DNA from: a virus
Length of the DNA stretch: 64,000 nt
Direction: 5' to 3' (one strand)
IMG/VR virus record: IMGVR_UViG_3300032315_000774
Location: 62,001 to 126,000 of that record
In this document: positions 23,269 to 30,968 of the stretch, one piece after another
Numbering within the stretch: the stretch's first letter is position 1
How the letters are laid out: every line of letters begins with the position of its first letter
The notes under the pieces: generated by a model
Databases searched by the model: none
Seen by the model: only the letters and a program-made list of their open reading frames with translations
What the model was told of the DNA's origin: nothing
Program-made: the position numbers and the translations under genes

Positions 23269-24278
23269 CGGATCTCCAACGTCGCGGACAGCTCGACACC
23301 TTCACGCAGCGGCATCAGCGCAGGCCCACTCGGACCGAACGCCGTCGCGACGGACAACTGCGTGGTCAGCCACAAGCTCAGCGCGCGCCCTCGCACCGCC
23401 ACGTCGTCGGCAGGCCCACCGGCGTTGAGGATGATCCTCGGCGCGGTGTAGCTCTGTGACAAGATCGCGCTCTGCTCGAACGCGCCCGTGGTGTCGACCT
23501 GACGCGTGAAGACCTCGGCTCCAGCTGCGTTCCACGCTTGTTCACGCATGCGCGTGAAGCCTGCACCAGGACCTACGAGAGATGAGCCAAGCGCATCACG
23601 CAAGTCGCCTGCTTCGATCTTGTAAGCATCCTGTACGACGCCGGTCGGGAGCTGAGCACCAACACGCACGACCACGCGCTCAGGTGTGGACATCGACCCC
23701 ACGTTCGGGACGACGCCGCTTCGGTCGACACCGATCGCGCTCCCGTAGGTCTCGATCCGCACGACTTCAGCGCTCTCGACGACCACGCTCTGCGTGTTCG
23801 CGTCAAGCGTCACGGAGAGGTTCTGAGCTTCGATGATGCCTCGACCGTCGCGTGTGAAGTAGTAGCCTGCGCCGCCACTGCTTCGGAGGTCATGCTCTCC
23901 AAGCTGAAGCGGACGGAACGCGCGCAGCTTGCCTTCTGCCGCAAGCTGGTTCTTGAGCTGGTAGCCTCCGTCGAACACAGAGCGGTCGCTCGAACCTGGC
24001 AGCTCAAAGCCTACGACTTTGGGTCGGTTGTTCGGGTCGAACGCGACCTTCACGTACGTGAACGCTTCTGGCATGTACCGCGCCCACGACGACCGAACAC
24101 CGTTCGCCGAAAACTTGATCGGTACAGTGACCTCTACAGCCAGCGGGATGTCGTTCAACTGAACATTGAGCAGACCTGTGTTCGGGTCGACGTTCAGAAC
24201 CTGGCCGACCATGACGCGCGAGAACGCGTCGTAGCGGTCGACGTTGTTGCTGTGCTCGTTCGGGCTACGCCTTCTCAT
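23265..24278 (-). CDS. Baseplate spike protein, gpV/gp5-like, 337 aa
   Basis: The N-terminal region holds an OB-fold typical of the gp5/gpV spike family: VMVGQVLNVDPNTGLLNVQL, WARYMPEAFTYVKVAFDPNN and RPKVVGF. The C-terminal two thirds are beta-rich and would form the trimeric puncturing spike. It overlaps the hub gene by ATGA, the expected hub-spike order. No lysozyme domain is present. Confidence 0.75.
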   Translation of the reverse strand: MRRRSPNEHSNNVDRYDAFSRVMVGQVLNVDPNTGLLNVQLNDIPLAVEVTVPIKFSANGVRSSWARYMPEAFTYVKVAFDPNNRPKVVGFELPGSSDRSVFDGGYQLKNQLAAEGKLRAFRPLQLGEHDLRSSGGAGYYFTRDGRGIIEAQNLSVTLDANTQSVVVESAEVVRIETYGSAIGVDRSGVVPNVGSMSTPERVVVRVGAQLPTGVVQDAYKIEAGDLRDALGSSLVGPGAGFTRMREQAWNAAGAEVFTRQVDTTGAFEQSAILSQSYTAPRIILNAGGPADDVAVRGRALSLWLTTQLSVATAFGPSGPALMPLREGVELSATLEIR

Positions 24279-26356
24279 CGCGGTCTCCAGATGCCTTCGG
24301 CCAGCAGACCAATGCTTCCGTACACGGCTGACGTTCGACCTGGAACTTCTGCCTGCTCCAAGCGGCGAACGTAGTTCACGCCAACGGACATGCTCATCGC
24401 CTTGGCGTTCCAGTCGACCCGAAGTGTCGAGCTGCGAACCGTCGCCATGAAGTCTTCATCTTGAACGTGAATCGGACGGTTTGGCCCGATCGACAGCTCC
24501 GGCAGATACGTCACCTGCACGCTATCTGCGTCGGCGTTCGCTTGGTTCAAGCGTACGTTCAGGAACAGTTCTGCGGTCTCCGGAGAAGAGATCCATCCGA
24601 AAGGCTCAACAGCTTGATAGCGAACACCGTACATCAGAAACGACGAAGGTCGCGACAAGCTGATCGTGTTGACTTCATGCTTTCCGCTCTCTGCTAGACC
24701 GTCGATCCAGTAGAACTGAGTGGCGACTTGATTGACTACTTTGGAGTCGTCGATCGACGACTCGGTCGTGATCAATGCGTCTGTCGTAATCTCCCATGGC
24801 GCTCCGTAGTCGCCAAAGTCCGAAGGCTTCGTGTCATAGAACGGGAACTCGACACAGATGTCGCCTCGCCCGGTCGCGAAGATCGTGAAGTCCACGCGCT
24901 TCAAGATGTCGAAGAGGTAGTCGAGCCGAGTCGAGTATGCGCCGCCGAGTGCGAACGACTTGATGAGGTCTTTGAGCAGAATGCCCTGCTCGACTTGCGA
25001 CTGCGCGAAGAATGGAATCGTCAGGTACACACCACCGAAGTCGACAGGATACTTGTCGGGTCGAGAACCGATCGCTGTGATGACGTCGTCGATTGACACC
25101 AGGTCGAAAGCACCGAATCTTGTCGGATCGTCAGCGAAGTCGGGGTCCGTGTCCGGCAAGCGCATGTTCACGAGGTCACTGGTTTTGACCGCTGTGTCGA
25201 CGGTGCGCTGGTACGAGACCAAGTCTGTGTTCACGCGTGCAGGCACACCTTGCGCGCGACTAGGGATGTCGTTGAACGACGTCGGACCGAAGAAGAACTG
25301 CTCGGACTTCTTCGGGTCGAAGCTCCCGAGCACTGCTCCTACGTCCGCACGTTGCGTCGTGTCGCCGTTCACCGAGAATCGGCGGTATGCAGACGAGGTG
25401 CCCGTGATCGTCGAGATCGGCAAGATGGCTTGGTCTTGACTCCGAATCTGTACACCTGCTTGTGCTTGCCCGAAGAAGACGGTGTAGACGAGCTGCTCCA
25501 ACGACAAGTCGCTGAGCCCATCTTGCATCGCGCTCAGAACGGCCGCGTCGATCTGTGTCTGGAGCTGCACCTGGTTGAAGATACCAGGCGCGAAGCTCAT
25601 ACGTGCGCGTGCAGGAATGCGAAGCACGTCCTCGCAGAGGATCGTGACCGTCTGTTGATTGTTCTCGTCCGTTCGCTGCGTCGCACGTGTTACGAACCCT
25701 GAGAAGTCCCAGTACCACTCCTGCGTTGCCGGGTCTCGCACCGCTACACGCACGGGATCTTGAGCTGCCCACGTACACTGCCCGGGCTTCGGCTGATAGA
25801 TCGTGCTGTCGACGCTGTTCCCACCCGACTGTTGAATGTACGCACGCTGTCGGCGGCGCAGCGCCAGCACCGCCTCCTTCACAGGATCGCTCGCAGGCTC
25901 TGGTACTACTGTCGAGGAGTACAGACCTGTCGACGACTGACTCCACAGTTCTTCTTTCAAAGCATCTGTTGCTGCTTGAAGTTGTGCACGCTGCTCCGCA
26001 GACAGAGAAGATGGAACTGCTACAAGTTCTCCACGACGCGGAGCTGGACGTGGCTTACCAGCTTTTGCATCTTGTTGTGTTCGAGCTACTTGCTGAATCT
26101 GCTCACGTCGTACAGCAAAGAAGGACTGCGTTTCTGCAAACTCCGTGTTCAGCTCTTGATCAGCGAGACGAGCTTCGGTGAAGCGACGGAGGTCGTCGAC
26201 GGTGTAGACGTAGCGGTTGTTCGGGCTGGTGAGCGTCAGCTCGGCTGTCGACGGCGCGCGAGCGTCGTTACGGTTGCGCGTGTACGTCACGAAGTCGGGC
26301 GTCACCTCTTGCCCGAGCCAGAACACACGGATGCCTGGAAAGTAGTGCGTCTTCAT
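24275..26356 (-). CDS. Baseplate hub protein, gp27/gpD-like, 693 aa
   Basis: Begins with VFWLGQEVTPDFVTYTRNRN and APSTAELTLTSPNNRY, the strand pattern of hub proteins (T4 gp27/P2 gpD type). A charged helical insertion follows at about 75-170. Large size and position between the tape-measure region and the spike support a hub role. The single-base overlap with the preceding gene (stop/start sharing 26356) indicates coupled translation. Confidence 0.65.
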   Translation of the reverse strand: MKTHYFPGIRVFWLGQEVTPDFVTYTRNRNDARAPSTAELTLTSPNNRYVYTVDDLRRFTEARLADQELNTEFAETQSFFAVRREQIQQVARTQQDAKAGKPRPAPRRGELVAVPSSLSAEQRAQLQAATDALKEELWSQSSTGLYSSTVVPEPASDPVKEAVLALRRRQRAYIQQSGGNSVDSTIYQPKPGQCTWAAQDPVRVAVRDPATQEWYWDFSGFVTRATQRTDENNQQTVTILCEDVLRIPARARMSFAPGIFNQVQLQTQIDAAVLSAMQDGLSDLSLEQLVYTVFFGQAQAGVQIRSQDQAILPISTITGTSSAYRRFSVNGDTTQRADVGAVLGSFDPKKSEQFFFGPTSFNDIPSRAQGVPARVNTDLVSYQRTVDTAVKTSDLVNMRLPDTDPDFADDPTRFGAFDLVSIDDVITAIGSRPDKYPVDFGGVYLTIPFFAQSQVEQGILLKDLIKSFALGGAYSTRLDYLFDILKRVDFTIFATGRGDICVEFPFYDTKPSDFGDYGAPWEITTDALITTESSIDDSKVVNQVATQFYWIDGLAESGKHEVNTISLSRPSSFLMYGVRYQAVEPFGWISSPETAELFLNVRLNQANADADSVQVTYLPELSIGPNRPIHVQDEDFMATVRSSTLRVDWNAKAMSMSVGVNYVRRLEQAEVPGRTSAVYGSIGLLAEGIWRPR

Positions 26357-26982
26357 CAGCGCGCCTGTTGAAGAAGTGTGAGCAGCTGGTCGACTTGGCT
26401 CGCTTCAGTTTCAGGTGCCACGACGAACGAGAAGGAGTACCGAGCCCGACTCGCGTCCTGTGCGTCTTCTGAGAACTCCATGACTGCTTCGTAGTGTCCT
26501 TGTACGCGGATCATAGAAGGGACTGTCAGTGACGTGAACTGGATGTACTGCCAGTTGAACGTGCCGTCAGGCAAACGCACAGGTTCACGCGTGAGCTGAT
26601 ACAAGTTCGTCCACAGCAACAGGCGCGCGTAGTTGTCGGGCGGCATCAACGGCTCGCTGGCCTGTACAGCAGGCGGACGGTCGAAGCCCAGGATCATCTC
26701 GCTGATCTTGCGCGAGATGTTGCCGGTCGACCCTTCGAAGCGCAGCGTGAGGATGTCTTGGTTGCGTCCTGCGCTGTCGGTCCAGTGAAAGAACTTCGCG
26801 CCTCCGCGTGTGTATACGGTCGTGATACGCTTCGGCTGTTGCCAGCTTACAGACCTCGGGTTCAACGACATCGAGACGACGGGCAGCAACGTCACGCCAG
26901 GCGTAGCGCCTGGATAGACGACAGGCAGAAGACTTGGCGTCTCGCGCAGCGTCGACGAGAACATGCACGGGATGCGGTCCAT
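26356..26982 (-). CDS. Tail/baseplate hub-associated protein, 208 aa
   Basis: Lies between tape measure and hub genes, where contractile-tailed phages encode gp53/gp48-type or LysM-bearing proteins that connect tube to baseplate. No LysM motif is visible. Contains ISREKISEM-like helix and FNWQYIQFTSLTVPSMIRVQ strand regions. Role inferred from order only. Confidence 0.6.
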   Translation of the reverse strand: MDRIPCMFSSTLRETPSLLPVVYPGATPGVTLLPVVSMSLNPRSVSWQQPKRITTVYTRGGAKFFHWTDSAGRNQDILTLRFEGSTGNISRKISEMILGFDRPPAVQASEPLMPPDNYARLLLWTNLYQLTREPVRLPDGTFNWQYIQFTSLTVPSMIRVQGHYEAVMEFSEDAQDASRARYSFSFVVAPETEASQVDQLLTLLQQAR

Positions 26983-28997
26983 CAGTTACCTCGCGTAGCA
27001 GGCGCCTTCGAGCCACTCGGAGACTTCGACACAGGCACAATCTCCACCTTGATGCCGAAAGCTGTACCTTCGTCGTCGACCACTTCGTACATCTGGCCCC
27101 ACGGTCCGGAGACCTGCTGACCGCGAAGTGCTTGTTTGATCTTACCTGTGTCGGTCACACCTTGCGAAAGTTGCCGCTCAATGAGCTGCTTGATCGAATC
27201 TTCTACTCCTCTTTGGTTGAACTCGCGCGAGCGCTGCGCGACCAGCGCTCGGTACACTTCGTCCGTGTGAGGTGTGCTGCTAGGATCTGCGACGTCATCC
27301 ATGAGCCCAGAGAACGGTTTGAGCGTGTCGCTTCCAAAGTTCGCAAGGCTCCTGCCAAGTTCGTCAACGCTTTTGATCCTCTTCATCGCGCGTTGTCCCG
27401 CGCGTTCTCGTGTCGCAGCGTTGGTCGAGAAAAGATCAGGAAGATCGACGAGAGTTCGGAAGCCGTCGACCATGACCTTGAGCGTCAGCGCGCCGATCTT
27501 CACGATGTCCTGTTGCAGGTTTAGCATCGCGCGCTCGTACTTGCCCGTCTCGTCTGCGCGACGCTCGGATGCAGTCTGGAAGTCGAGCAGCGCCTTGCCT
27601 GAGACGTCCGTGCGCCCAGACATGAAGTCCCGATCGCGCATCAGCTTGACCGCTTGCCCTGATCCTTCGAGACCGAAACCAAGCGTTGACTCCAAGAACT
27701 TGCGAATGCGGCTCTCGTCTCCGCCGATGCGTGTCTGTGCGTCGTTCAAGATCTGGCGGAGGTTGGTGCTGAAGTTCTTGCCGTCGCGTGTGTTGAGACC
27801 GTCGCGCATCATGTATGCAGCGGCCAGCGGGTCCATGTTCGGATTCAGCTGACGCCCCAACACGCTGGCGTAGCCTTCGGGGAGGTTCGCGAGGCCACCT
27901 GCGATGCCTGCCATACCACGCAGCGCGAGCTGCGAGTTGGCTTCCGTCGAACCGCCACGTTCGCGCTGGTTGACGTCACGAAGACGCTCGTACACAGCGG
28001 TCAAGTCTTCGACGCTCTGACGCTGGATCTTCATCGTTGACGTCATCGACATCAGCGACCCCATCGTCGCGACTGTGTTGACGCCTGTGCCTTCGAGTGC
28101 ACGTGCGACTTTGTAGACACTGTTCGCTGCAGAGTCTGCAGCACGACCTGTTGTCGCGAACTCCTGTGCGATGAGGTCGCCGAACTGACCGGAACCCGCC
28201 TTGAAGTACGTGTCGAGCGCGACGCCCATGTCGGCGACGTTGGCGCCAGGCATCATCGTTGCGAGACCTGCACCTTCACCACTGATGCCGACCTTGGCCA
28301 ACGCAGAAAACGTCGGCACCAGCTCGCGAATCGCTGTAGGCACATCGACGCCCCATGTTCGCGCGAGGTTCTGCCCGCGCGCGTTCACGCGGTCGATGGT
28401 GGCTTGGCTCGTCTGCGCGACAGCATCGAACGTACGTGCAGCTTCGAACGCACGCGCGCGCCATGTCTCTTCGCCGCCCACGCCGTGCAGGAACAAGCCC
28501 AGCAACCCGCCTGCAGGAAGCACGCTGGTCAGCGAAGACGCTTGGCGTGCGAGGAACGCGCCCACGCCTTGATTGCCTGTAAGGCCAAGGACGTCGTTGC
28601 CGAGGAAGCGCTGCTTGGTGGTGTCGGTCAGGACACCGCCTTCGACATACGCGTCTCGGATGCCGCGCTTGATCGACGCGATACGCGCATCGAGCTTGGT
28701 GAAGTGAAGACCCATCGTGTCGAAGGTCTTCGAGACTTGACTGAGGTAGCGGTCGAGGTCCGTCAGAATCGGACCTGATGAGCGAAGCTCTCGGTTCAGG
28801 TCGACGGCTGTCTTGACGATAGCTCGTCCTTTGCTCGCCGCACGATCGAACTTCTGATCCATGTCCGTCACGCGGCGCGCGACGTCTGTCGCTCCCGCCA
28901 CGAACTTCGCACGCAACGCGTCGACGTTCTCAGCCATCATCTTGACGGCTTCGACCGCTTCCCGGATCTCGTCCGGTCGGATCATCTCATTCGCCAT
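26982..28997 (-). CDS. Tail tape measure-like protein, 671 aa
   Basis: Long, mostly helical protein starting MANEMIRPDEIREAVEAVKM, with a central hydrophobic Gly-rich stretch (SVLPAGGLLGLFLHGVGG near 160-178) and later Ala/Gly-rich helices. Position after two chaperone-like genes and before the hub fits the tape measure, which sets tail length and is ejected with DNA. The length predicts a tail of roughly 100 nm by the usual per-residue rule. The ATG at 28997 is chosen because the 11 upstream residues overlap the preceding gene. Confidence 0.75.
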   Translation of the reverse strand: MANEMIRPDEIREAVEAVKMMAENVDALRAKFVAGATDVARRVTDMDQKFDRAASKGRAIVKTAVDLNRELRSSGPILTDLDRYLSQVSKTFDTMGLHFTKLDARIASIKRGIRDAYVEGGVLTDTTKQRFLGNDVLGLTGNQGVGAFLARQASSLTSVLPAGGLLGLFLHGVGGEETWRARAFEAARTFDAVAQTSQATIDRVNARGQNLARTWGVDVPTAIRELVPTFSALAKVGISGEGAGLATMMPGANVADMGVALDTYFKAGSGQFGDLIAQEFATTGRAADSAANSVYKVARALEGTGVNTVATMGSLMSMTSTMKIQRQSVEDLTAVYERLRDVNQRERGGSTEANSQLALRGMAGIAGGLANLPEGYASVLGRQLNPNMDPLAAAYMMRDGLNTRDGKNFSTNLRQILNDAQTRIGGDESRIRKFLESTLGFGLEGSGQAVKLMRDRDFMSGRTDVSGKALLDFQTASERRADETGKYERAMLNLQQDIVKIGALTLKVMVDGFRTLVDLPDLFSTNAATRERAGQRAMKRIKSVDELGRSLANFGSDTLKPFSGLMDDVADPSSTPHTDEVYRALVAQRSREFNQRGVEDSIKQLIERQLSQGVTDTGKIKQALRGQQVSGPWGQMYEVVDDEGTAFGIKVEIVPVSKSPSGSKAPATRGN

Positions 28998-29460
28998 CGA
29001 GCTTGACCTCTCGGACCGGGAAAAGCGCAAGCGCCTCTTCGTGCTTGCGCTGAGCTTCGGTGATCAAGGGCTGCATGTCGTCGCGATCGTCGTCGCTCGC
29101 GAGTTCTGCGCCTTCCGCCAACATCTTCGACATCTTCTCGAAGCTGTCTTCCTCTTCGATCGACCTCGCGACGACTGCCGTGTCGTTCCAGCGCTGCATG
29201 AGCTTCAACGTCTCGGGTTGCGCGAGCAAGATGCTCAGCGGAACGAACGGCACGTTGTCATCCGGACGGATGTTGAGCCCAAGGACTTTGATCAGCGTCT
29301 GCTCTAGCGTCTTCTGATCTTGTTCTTCGCGCATGCGCAGCGCGTGGTACTCGACATGCCACTGCTCTTCGGTCATGCGCCGAGCACTGGGGTCTGACAT
29401 GAGCACGCCCTTTCGAGCGAGGACATACGCGACGACGCCCCAGTGATCGTCGCTCGTCAA
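28987..29460 (-). CDS. Tail assembly chaperone-like protein, second ORF, 157 aa
   Basis: Acidic helical protein ending just inside the tape-measure start. Its frame opens at a TTG (29460) that overlaps the TGA of the first chaperone gene (TTGA), in the -1 frame. Phages commonly produce the second chaperone as a -1 frameshift extension of the first, and the bases here read CTTTTTGA, a slippery run at a stop codon. Both a frameshift fusion (about 300 aa) and reinitiation at TTG or a downstream ATG (MSDPSARRM) are possible. Confidence 0.65.
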   Translation of the reverse strand: MTSDDHWGVVAYVLARKGVLMSDPSARRMTEEQWHVEYHALRMREEQDQKTLEQTLIKVLGLNIRPDDNVPFVPLSILLAQPETLKLMQRWNDTAVVARSIEEEDSFEKMSKMLAEGAELASDDDRDDMQPLITEAQRKHEEALALFPVREVKLDGE

Positions 29461-29897
29461 AAAGACTTGATGTCTCTGAGCGCGACCTTCTTCTCGTTCA
29501 CGAGCGCCTTGTAGCTCTCGTACATCGCCGTCACGACTTCCGTGTCCTGTTCACCGAGCCACACGAACAGCTCGCGACGCGCCCAGCGCTCACGCGTCTT
29601 CGAGTCCGAGAGTGCGGTCGCCTCCATCGAGTTGGTGTCCGACGGCTCGAACAGCTCTGTCACCTTCTTCTCGTCCATCTCGACGATCGACATCGCCAAG
29701 CGCCCGCGCACCAGACGCTCGCTTGACTCCATCATCGACTCGGCGACGCCGACCATCGCGTTCGCTTCGTCTTCGTCAGCTTGGCTTAGCGTACGAAGAA
29801 GGATCTTCATCCCGAAGATCGTGCTCTCTCGCGTGAGAGCACCTGCGCTCATGACCTTCGAAAACTGCTTCAGTCTGTCGTGGACGATCGTCTTCAT
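29457..29897 (-). CDS. Tail assembly chaperone-like protein, first ORF, 146 aa
   Basis: Small helical protein with clusters of acidic residues (QADEDEANAMVGVAESMMES), immediately between the tail-tube genes and the tape measure, the conserved place for the tape-measure chaperone. ATGA overlap with the preceding tube-like gene. Confidence 0.65.
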   Translation of the reverse strand: MKTIVHDRLKQFSKVMSAGALTRESTIFGMKILLRTLSQADEDEANAMVGVAESMMESSERLVRGRLAMSIVEMDEKKVTELFEPSDTNSMEATALSDSKTRERWARRELFVWLGEQDTEVVTAMYESYKALVNEKKVALRDIKSF

Positions 29898-30475
29898 AGT
29901 TCGATCCTGTCTGTATACCGAATCGATACCTCTGCGCTAGACACACGGTCGGTCACCGACAACGAGCGGTTGATGCTCGTGATCCAGCACCCCGTGTACA
30001 TGTACCGCTTCGGCTGATTTCCTAGCGATTCGAGCGAAGTCAACACGTCCGTTGGCGACGGCAGACGAGCAGGCGCGCGACCTGTAACTGTGTCACCCAG
30101 CGACACGCCGACGACCGAAGCTCCGAACAGGTTCGCCAGAGCTTGTGGTGGAATCCAGAACTCCTGAAGGGAGAACGGGATGCGCTGATCGCTGAGCTGC
30201 ACGATCGAATCGGTGCCGAGAACTTCTTCCGCGATGCTGCGCCACAGGTCGAAGCGTCCGAGACGAAGCTCTCGGCCTGTCGTGTTGCCTGGGACGATGT
30301 GATTCGGCATGCCCTGCGCGCCTGCGAGTTCGAACTCGTCGGAGACGTCCATGCTCTGCGAGGGTGCGAACGAGAAGGCCGCGCCTACTGTCCGACCGCG
30401 CGCTCGGATGCGAAGCCCGAAGGTGGTGCGGACTTTTGTAGCAGGCGGCCCGAAGTTCAGGCCGATGCTTGTCAT
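29894..30475 (-). CDS. Second tail-tube-like protein, 193 aa
   Basis: Paralogue of the preceding tube gene. Both carry a T-K-V-x-T-x-x-x-L-x-I-R start followed by G-x-x-x-GA and a P-x-Q-S segment, and both close with a Y-x-GCW-x-T motif followed by an S-x-x-x-x-x-x-Y strand. This copy has an extra 30-residue insertion near 120-150 (FGASVVGVSLGDTVTGRAPA). It may form a tube terminator, a baseplate-proximal ring or a second tube type. The start shares base 30475 with the preceding stop. Confidence 0.7.
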   Translation of the reverse strand: MTSIGLNFGPPATKVRTTFGLRIRARGRTVGAAFSFAPSQSMDVSDEFELAGAQGMPNHIVPGNTTGRELRLGRFDLWRSIAEEVLGTDSIVQLSDQRIPFSLQEFWIPPQALANLFGASVVGVSLGDTVTGRAPARLPSPTDVLTSLESLGNQPKRYMYTGCWITSINRSLSVTDRVSSAEVSIRYTDRIEL

Positions 30476-30960
30476 CAGCCACTGACCTCTTCGACGTACA
30501 GGTACATGAGCGTCGCGCTGGTCATCACTGTGCGGTTCTGATCAGCGGAGAAGGTCTGTCCCATCTGCGTGAACCAGCATCCCTTGTAGACGCGCCTGTA
30601 GTTGTTCTGACCGTCTGGCGACTTCCACACTTCTTCTACGTCGAAGGGCTCGTTCTGGTTGCAGAGCATGGTGAGGTCTGCTGTCCCGAACGCGGTCTTC
30701 ATGCGATTGGTGTAGAGATCGTACCGCGTGATCTGAACCTGTTGACCGCTCTGGTTTTGCGGCACGAGGTCGAAGGGGGCGCCGTTGCCTCCTTGACCGC
30801 CTGTCGACTCGCCAGGACCGCCTTGGAACTCGTACACGAACTGCGCATCGCGGCTCTGTGTCGGGTTCCAGCCGTTGATCGCACCGATGACCGCTCCGTT
30901 GCGACGGATGGTCAGCGCATGCGAGGTTTGGACTTTGGTGACGGGAGGTGTGAGTGCCAT
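30475..30960 (-). CDS. Tail tube protein, 161 aa
   Basis: Directly follows the sheath, the invariant position of the tube gene in contractile tails. The size (161 aa) and beta-rich pattern fit a gp19-like tube subunit (VTKVQTSHALTIRRNGAVIG, CWFTQMGQTF, TSATLMYLYVEE). It has a Gly-rich loop near 48-60. Confidence 0.75.
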   Translation of the reverse strand: MALTPPVTKVQTSHALTIRRNGAVIGAINGWNPTQSRDAQFVYEFQGGPGESTGGQGGNGAPFDLVPQNQSGQQVQITRYDLYTNRMKTAFGTADLTMLCNQNEPFDVEEVWKSPDGQNNYRRVYKGCWFTQMGQTFSADQNRTVMTSATLMYLYVEEVSG

Positions 30961-30968
30961 GTGTCAGA

